DNA of 64,000 nucleotides from Drosophila miranda. Its lineage: Eukaryota; Arthropoda; Insecta; Diptera; Drosophilidae. How positions within the stretch are numbered: position 1 is the stretch's first letter; each line of letters starts with the position of its first letter. Location: the NCBI RefSeq assembly GCF_003369915.1, contig NW_022881614.1:31155276-31219275 (forward strand), given 5' to 3'. The position numbers and the translations under genes are program-made. This document shows, in pieces, positions 57,889 to 64,000 of the stretch. The notes under the pieces are model-generated. The model did no database searches. It was given only the letters and a program-made list of their open reading frames with translations, and was not told where the DNA came from.

Positions 57889-59855
57889 AAGTCCAGGGAG
57901 GCTCGATGGTGTATGGTGACATCGGGGGGAGCTGGAGCCGTTACTGGGGATATAAGGAAGAGAATAGGATTAGATATATGTATTAGTAAGGGAAAAAGGG
58001 ATAAATAGGAGTGAAAATATTAGAAAACGTGGATTGGATTATAGAAATCGTGGAGCGTGGACGGAGTAACGTCGAAATTGGAAATTTTGTGCTTAAAACA
58101 GAAAGTTTGAAGTGAGTACAGAAAAGGCGGGCGATAAAATAGGTTGTAATGCAGAAAATTTTACAAACAGCCGGCAAGGAATATAGCCACCAGAACCGGG
58201 CCAGAAGGTTTCCTGGAGAGGGACACTGGAGTTCGAGAAAGTCGACTGCAGAGAAGAAGACTGCCCAACGGAACCTGAGTGAGTTCGTTCCAGTTGCGCG
58301 TGTGGGAGCCAAGTAGCGCGGGACGTGTGAAGGGGGAGGGTGAAAGAGAACGATTTAGCTGCCAGGGCGATTCTAGCCACACCGCACGATCGTTGCATCG
58401 CCTTCCAGTGCGTGCCACACGTTTGGTCTCATTCACCAGGTAACAACCCCGAAACCCTATTCACACACCAACACCTTTCACGAACCTAAATCTGCGATCA
58501 GCTGTTCAGTGCCAGAAGATTAACCCTTAGTGGGTGACGCGGGGGTCCCATCAGTCCACCGTATTTGGTCGAGCGATTTGTGAAAAAAATATTGTTTATT
58601 GTTTATGTCCCGGAAGATGCTGGAAGATGCCGCACAATCAAACGGTGAGAACAGCTGGCAACCCCTAAAACTGGAAATGACAGATGGCGACGTCGACGCG
58701 GACGCGGACGCTGGCAGCGAAGGACGCGGTGTCGGTCCTGCTTCAAAAAGTAAACACCGCCAGAGTTGCCGACGCACAGTCCTGGAAATGGGACCTTAAA
58801 ATGCTAGTACTTACTTTTAACAAAACGATCGTAGAGTAGACTGTTTTCCAGCTTTTAATTATCTCTCTCTTTTGTCATAAATTAGAGGCGCAACGAAAAT
58901 TTAAACAATTGTTGTCGCTGTTGCTTGTCGCCTAATGAATTTCACGTTTTTATGGCAGTTTCTACAAACACAAACCGGGTGAGATAGGAATAGGGGGGCT
59001 CACACACACAAACACGTACACATACACAGATACGGTCCGCCGTCTTTTATTTTATGTCAGCGACGCGCGCGGTACAAAGTAAAACATAAAAACCAGATTA
59101 ATTTCGAGCTGACGAAAATGTTTCTTTTCGGTTTTAAGCTGTGCTGCTTACGTGTGTAGCTTTTGTAGTTGTTCACTCCGCCATTTTCTTTCTCGGCACT
59201 TGCGCTTCACTTTTCTTGGCTTTGCAAGAGGTTTACCATCACTTAACACTTAAACGTAGTAATGCTGTAGTCTTAATAACTTTCAGACAATTTTGGTGAT
59301 ACGCGTTTTTTCTAACTTCAAATTTCAATCGCATTTCAAAGACGGCGCAGCAACGGAGCGACGTCGACCACTCCGCGCAAAAACAAAAACAATATGACCA
59401 GTGTGACCGCGGATTTATCTTTAAAATATACGGTATACCGACCCTCAGAAATATACCAAAATATACCGTCTAATTTGAAAAATATACCGTAAATATACTG
59501 ACGAATTCAAGTTATATTATACATATTCCTCGATTTTTATATTCCGTGGAAAATTACTAGCTATACAGAACATTTAGCCATGCCCACATAATTTGATCCC
59601 ATTGACGAAAGCATTTTCTACAAGACTAACTACTTTTAATTACTTGTATGTATTGTATTTTGAATAAAACAGGGCTTACAGCCGAAAGCAAAAATCGCGT
59701 CGTTCCGTTTTAAGCGGTTCGTAGTTTGGCGGTATATGAAAAACTAAGCTTGTATGGATATATTATATGTGGTGTATATCAAATACATATACATAGAAGT
59801 AGCACAATATGTTCCAGTCCCACCTGAACGATAGGTGGCCAGGGCTGAGGGCGAC

Positions 59856-59869
59856 GCGCCATCTAGCGG
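59856..59869 (-). promoter_or_regulatory. CTCF-like motif, array unit 6
   Basis: Same 14-bp sequence as in unit 1. Confidence 0.5.
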
Positions 59870-61836
59870 AAGTCCAGGGAGGCTCGATGGTGTATGGTGA
59901 CATCGGGGGGAGCTGGAGCCGTTACTGGGGATATAAGGAAGAGAATAGGATTAGATATATGTATTAGTAAGGGAAAAAGGGATAAATAGGAGTGAAAATA
60001 TTAGAAAACGTGGATTGGATTATAGAAATCGTGGAGCGTGGACGGAGTAACGTCGAAATTGGAAATTTTGTGCTTAAAACAGAAAGTTTGAAGTGAGTAC
60101 AGAAAAGGCGGGCGATAAAATAGGTTGTAATGCAGAAAATTTTACAAACAGCCGGCAAGGAATATAGCCACCAGAACCGGGCCAGAAGGTTTCCTGGAGA
60201 GGGACACTGGAGTTCGAGAAAGTCGACTGCAGAGAAGAAGACTGCCCAACGGAACCTGAGTGAGTTCGTTCCAGTTGCGCGTGTGGGAGCCAAGTAGCGC
60301 GGGACGTGTGAAGGGGGAGGGTGAAAGAGAACGATTTAGCTGCCAGGGCGATTCTAGCCACACCGCACGATCGTTGCATCGCCTTCCAGTGCGTGCCACA
60401 CGTTTGGTCTCATTCACCAGGTAACAACCCCGAAACCCTATTCACACACCAACACCTTTCACGAACCTAAATCTGCGATCAGCTGTTCAGTGCCAGAAGA
60501 TTAACCCTTAGTGGGTGACGCGGGGGTCCCATCAGTCCACCGTATTTGGTCGAGCGATTTGTGAAAAAAATATTGTTTATTGTTTATGTCCCGGAAGATG
60601 CTGGAAGATGCCGCACAATCAAACGGTGAGAACAGCTGGCAACCCCTAAAACTGGAAATGACAGATGGCGACGTCGACGCGGACGCGGACGCTGGCAGCG
60701 AAGGACGCGGTGTCGGTCCTGCTTCAAAAAGTAAACACCGCCAGAGTTGCCGACGCACAGTCCTGGAAATGGGACCTTAAAATGCTAGTACTTACTTTTA
60801 ACAAAACGATCGTAGAGTAGACTGTTTTCCAGCTTTTAATTATCTCTCTCTTTTGTCATAAATTAGAGGCGCAACGAAAATTTAAACAATTGTTGTCGCT
60901 GTTGCTTGTCGCCTAATGAATTTCACGTTTTTATGGCAGTTTCTACAAACACAAACCGGGTGAGATAGGAATAGGGGGGCTCACACACACAAACACGTAC
61001 ACATACACAGATACGGTCCGCCGTCTTTTATTTTATGTCAGCGACGCGCGCGGTACAAAGTAAAACATAAAAACCAGATTAATTTCGAGCTGACGAAAAT
61101 GTTTCTTTTCGGTTTTAAGCTGTGCTGCTTACGTGTGTAGCTTTTGTAGTTGTTCACTCCGCCATTTTCTTTCTCGGCACTTGCGCTTCACTTTTCTTGG
61201 CTTTGCAAGAGGTTTACCATCACTTAACACTTAAACGTAGTAATGCTGTAGTCTTAATAACTTTCAGACAATTTTGGTGATACGCGTTTTTTCTAACTTC
61301 AAATTTCAATCGCATTTCAAAGACGGCGCAGCAACGGAGCGACGTCGACCACTCCGCGCAAAAACAAAAACAATATGACCAGTGTGACCGCGGATTTATC
61401 TTTAAAATATACGGTATACCGACCCTCAGAAATATACCAAAATATACCGTCTAATTTGAAAAATATACCGTAAATATACTGACGAATTCAAGTTATATTA
61501 TACATATTCCTCGATTTTTATATTCCGTGGAAAATTACTAGCTATACAGAACATTTAGCCATGCCCACATAATTTGATCCCATTGACGAAAGCATTTTCT
61601 ACAAGACTAACTACTTTTAATTACTTGTATGTATTGTATTTTGAATAAAACAGGGCTTACAGCCGAAAGCAAAAATCGCGTCGTTCCGTTTTAAGCGGTT
61701 CGTAGTTTGGCGGTATATGAAAAACTAAGCTTGTATGGATATATTATATGTGGTGTATATCAAATACATATACATAGAAGTAGCACAATATGTTCCAGTC
61801 CCACCTGAACGATAGGTGGCCAGGGCTGAGGGCGAC

Positions 61837-61850
61837 GCGCCATCTAGCGG
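61837..61850 (-). promoter_or_regulatory. CTCF-like motif, array unit 7
   Basis: Same 14-bp sequence as in unit 1. Confidence 0.5.
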
Positions 61851-63815
61851 AAGTCCAGGGAGGCTCGATGGTGTATGGTGACATCGGGGGGAGCTGGAGC
61901 CGTTACTGGGATATAAGGAAGAGAATAGGATTAGATATATGTATTAGTAAGGGAAAAAGGGATAAATAGGAGTGAAAATATTAGAAAACGTGGATTGGAT
62001 TATAGAAATCGTGGAGCGTGGACGGAGTAACGTCGAAATTGGAAATTTTGTGCTTAAAACAGAAAGTTTGAAGTGAGTACAGAAAAGGCGGGCGATAAAA
62101 TAGGTTGTAATGCAGAAAATTTTACAAACAGCCGGCAAGGAATATAGCCACCAGAACCGGGCCAGAAGGTTTCCTGGAGAGGGACACTGGAGTTCGAGAA
62201 AGTCGACTGCAGAGAAGAAGACTGCCCAACGGAACCTGAGTGAGTTCGTTCCAGTTGCGCGTGTGGGAGCCAAGTAGCGCGGGACGTGTGAAGGGGGATG
62301 GTGAAAGAGAACGATTTAGCTGCCAGGGCGATTCTAGCCACACCGCACGATCGTTGCATCGCCTTCCAGTGCGTGCCACACGTTTGGTCTCATTCACCAG
62401 GTAACAACCCCGAAACCCTATTCACACACCAACACCTTTCACGAACCTAAATCTGCGATCAGCTGTTCAGTGCCAGAAGATTAACCCTTAGTGGGTGACG
62501 CGGGGGTCCCATCAGTCCACCGTATTTGGTCGAGCGATTTGTGAAAAAAATATTGTTTATTGTTTATGTCCCGGAAGATGCTGGAAGATGCCGCACAATC
62601 AAACGGTGAGAACAGCTGGCAACCCCTAAAACTGGAAATGACAGATGGCGACGTCGACGCGGACGCGGACGCTGGCAGCGAAGGACGCGGTGTCGGTCCT
62701 GCTTCAAAAAGTAAACACCGCCAGAGTTGCCGACGCACAGTCCTGGAAATGGGACCTTAAAATGCTAGTACTTACTTTTAACAAAACGATCGTAGAGTAG
62801 ACTGTTTTCCAGCTTTTAATTATCTCTCTCTTTTGTCATAAATTAGAGGCGCAACGAAAATTTAAACAATTGTTGTCGCTGTTGCTTGTCGCCTAATGAA
62901 TTTCACGTTTTTATGGCAGTTTCTACAAACACAAACCGGGTGAGATAGGAATAGGGGGCTCACACACACAAACACGTACACATACACAGATACGGTCCGC
63001 CGTCTTTTATTTTATGTCAGCGACGCGCGCGGTACAAAGTAAAACATAAAAACCAGATTAATTTCGAGCTGACGAAAATGTTTCTTTTCGGTTTTAAGCT
63101 GTGCTGCTTACGTGTGTAGCTTTTGTAGTTGTTCACTCCGCCATTTTCTTTCTCGGCACTTGCGCTTCACTTTTCTTGGCTTTGCAAGAGGTTTACCATC
63201 ACTTAACACTTAAACGTAGTAATGCTGTAGTCTTAATAACTTTCAGACAATTTTGGTGATACGCGTTTTTTCTAACTTCAAATTTCAATCGCATTTCAAA
63301 GACGGCGCAGCAACGGAGCGACGTCGACCACTCCGCGCAAAAACAAAAACAATATGACCAGTGTGACCGCGGATTTATCTTTAAAATATACGGTATACCG
63401 ACCCTCAGAAATATACCAAAATATACCGTCTAATTTGAAAAATATACCGTAAATATACTGACGAATTCAAGTTATATTATACATATTCCTCGATTTTTAT
63501 ATTCCGTGGAAAATTACTAGCTATACAGAACATTTAGCCATGCCCACATAATTTGATCCCATTGACGAAAGCATTTTCTACAAGCCTAACTACTTTTAAT
63601 TACTTGTATGTATTGTATTTTGAATAAAACAGGGCTTACAGCCGAAAGCAAAAATCGCGTCGTTCCGTTTTAAGCGGTTCGTAGTTTGGCGGTATATGAA
63701 AAACTAAGCTTGTATGGATATATTATATGTGGTGTATATCAAATACATATACATAGAAGTAGCACAATATGTTCCAGTCCCACCTGAACGATAGGTGGCC
63801 AGGGCTGAGGGCGAC

Positions 63816-63829
63816 GCGCCATCTAGCGG
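63816..63829 (-). promoter_or_regulatory. CTCF-like motif, array unit 8
   Basis: Same 14-bp sequence as in unit 1. Confidence 0.5.
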
Positions 63830-64000
63830 AAGTCCAGGGAGGCTCGATGGTGTATGGTGACATCGGGGGAGCTGGAGCCGTTACTGGGGATATAAGGAAG
63901 AGAATAGGATTAGATATATGTATTAGTAAGGGAAAAAGGGATAAATAGGAGTGAAAATATTAGAAAACGTGGATTGGATTATAGAAATCGTGGAGCGTGG

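Larger units (their letters stand above)
48712..64000. repeat. Macrosatellite: 1,981-bp unit, 7.7 copies, open at right
   Basis: Unit starts at 48712, 50693, 52674, 54655, 56636, 58617, 60598 and 62578; the last is cut by the window end after 1,423 bp. Spacing is 1,981 bp (once 1,980, from one-base losses). Copies differ by only a handful of substitutions. Each unit has a left half with a small plus-strand frame and a promoter-like region facing minus, and a right half that looks LTR-derived. Unit 1 is the most divergent and abuts unrelated sequence on its left. It is a head-to-tail array like a macrosatellite, but with a promoter in each unit. Confidence 0.97.

Overview
This is eukaryotic DNA from a fly of the genus Drosophila. 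The evidence is phase-consistent GT-AG introns, CAG/polyQ-rich exons, housekeeping core-promoter motifs of the Ohler 1/6 type, and five copies of a DINE-1/mini-me-like non-autonomous Helitron. These Helitron copies resemble the ISY elements known from the obscura group. Density of nested transposons, a duplicated and decaying exon and a long macrosatellite suggest heterochromatin or a young sex chromosome. A D. miranda-type neo-sex chromosome is my best guess, but that is inference and not proven here.

The one clear host gene is caskin (ckn), on the minus strand. Five coding exons (43508-42506, 37870-37637, 37313-37053, 36946-36473, 36402-35548) join in phase 0. They give an intact reading frame of 927 codons plus stop, from the ATG at 43465 to the TGA at 35548. 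It has tandem SAM domains in exons 1 and 2, polyQ/polyA stretches and a conserved acidic C-terminal tail. ISY-like elements lie in the 4.6-kb intron (38506-39596) and only 31 nt upstream of the SAM1 exon's splice acceptor (43540-44625). A second copy of the SAM1 exon with its flanks and ISY element lies at the left edge (1-2263). It carries an 11-bp and a 1-bp deletion that together restore frame.

Between the two ckn copies is a transposon graveyard. Left to right: a truncated PIF/Harbinger element (about 2300-3401); the 3' half of an RNase H-bearing LINE (about 4300-6157); 7.4 kb of non-coding, single-copy-looking DNA (6158-13518); the 5' half of what looks like the same LINE (13519 to about 15080); and an ISY copy split by a complete but frameshifted BEL/Pao element (15541-21790, 5-bp target duplication). 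These are followed by a 5'-truncated LOA/Bilbo-like LINE (23434-25417, 12-bp target duplication) and a Ty3/Gypsy-type LTR element (25939 to about 35362). The last ends about 190 nt past the ckn stop codon, apparently in its 3' UTR.

Right of ckn, 44626-48711 is non-coding DNA with a (CT)46 microsatellite. From 48712 to the window end runs a tandem array of a 1,981-bp unit, seven full copies plus part of an eighth, nearly identical. Each unit joins a housekeeping-type promoter segment (Ohler motif 1 facing minus, i.e. toward ckn, plus motif-6-like repeats) to an LTR-like segment holding a CTCF-like motif. This promoter-plus-insulator macrosatellite is the most unusual object in the window.
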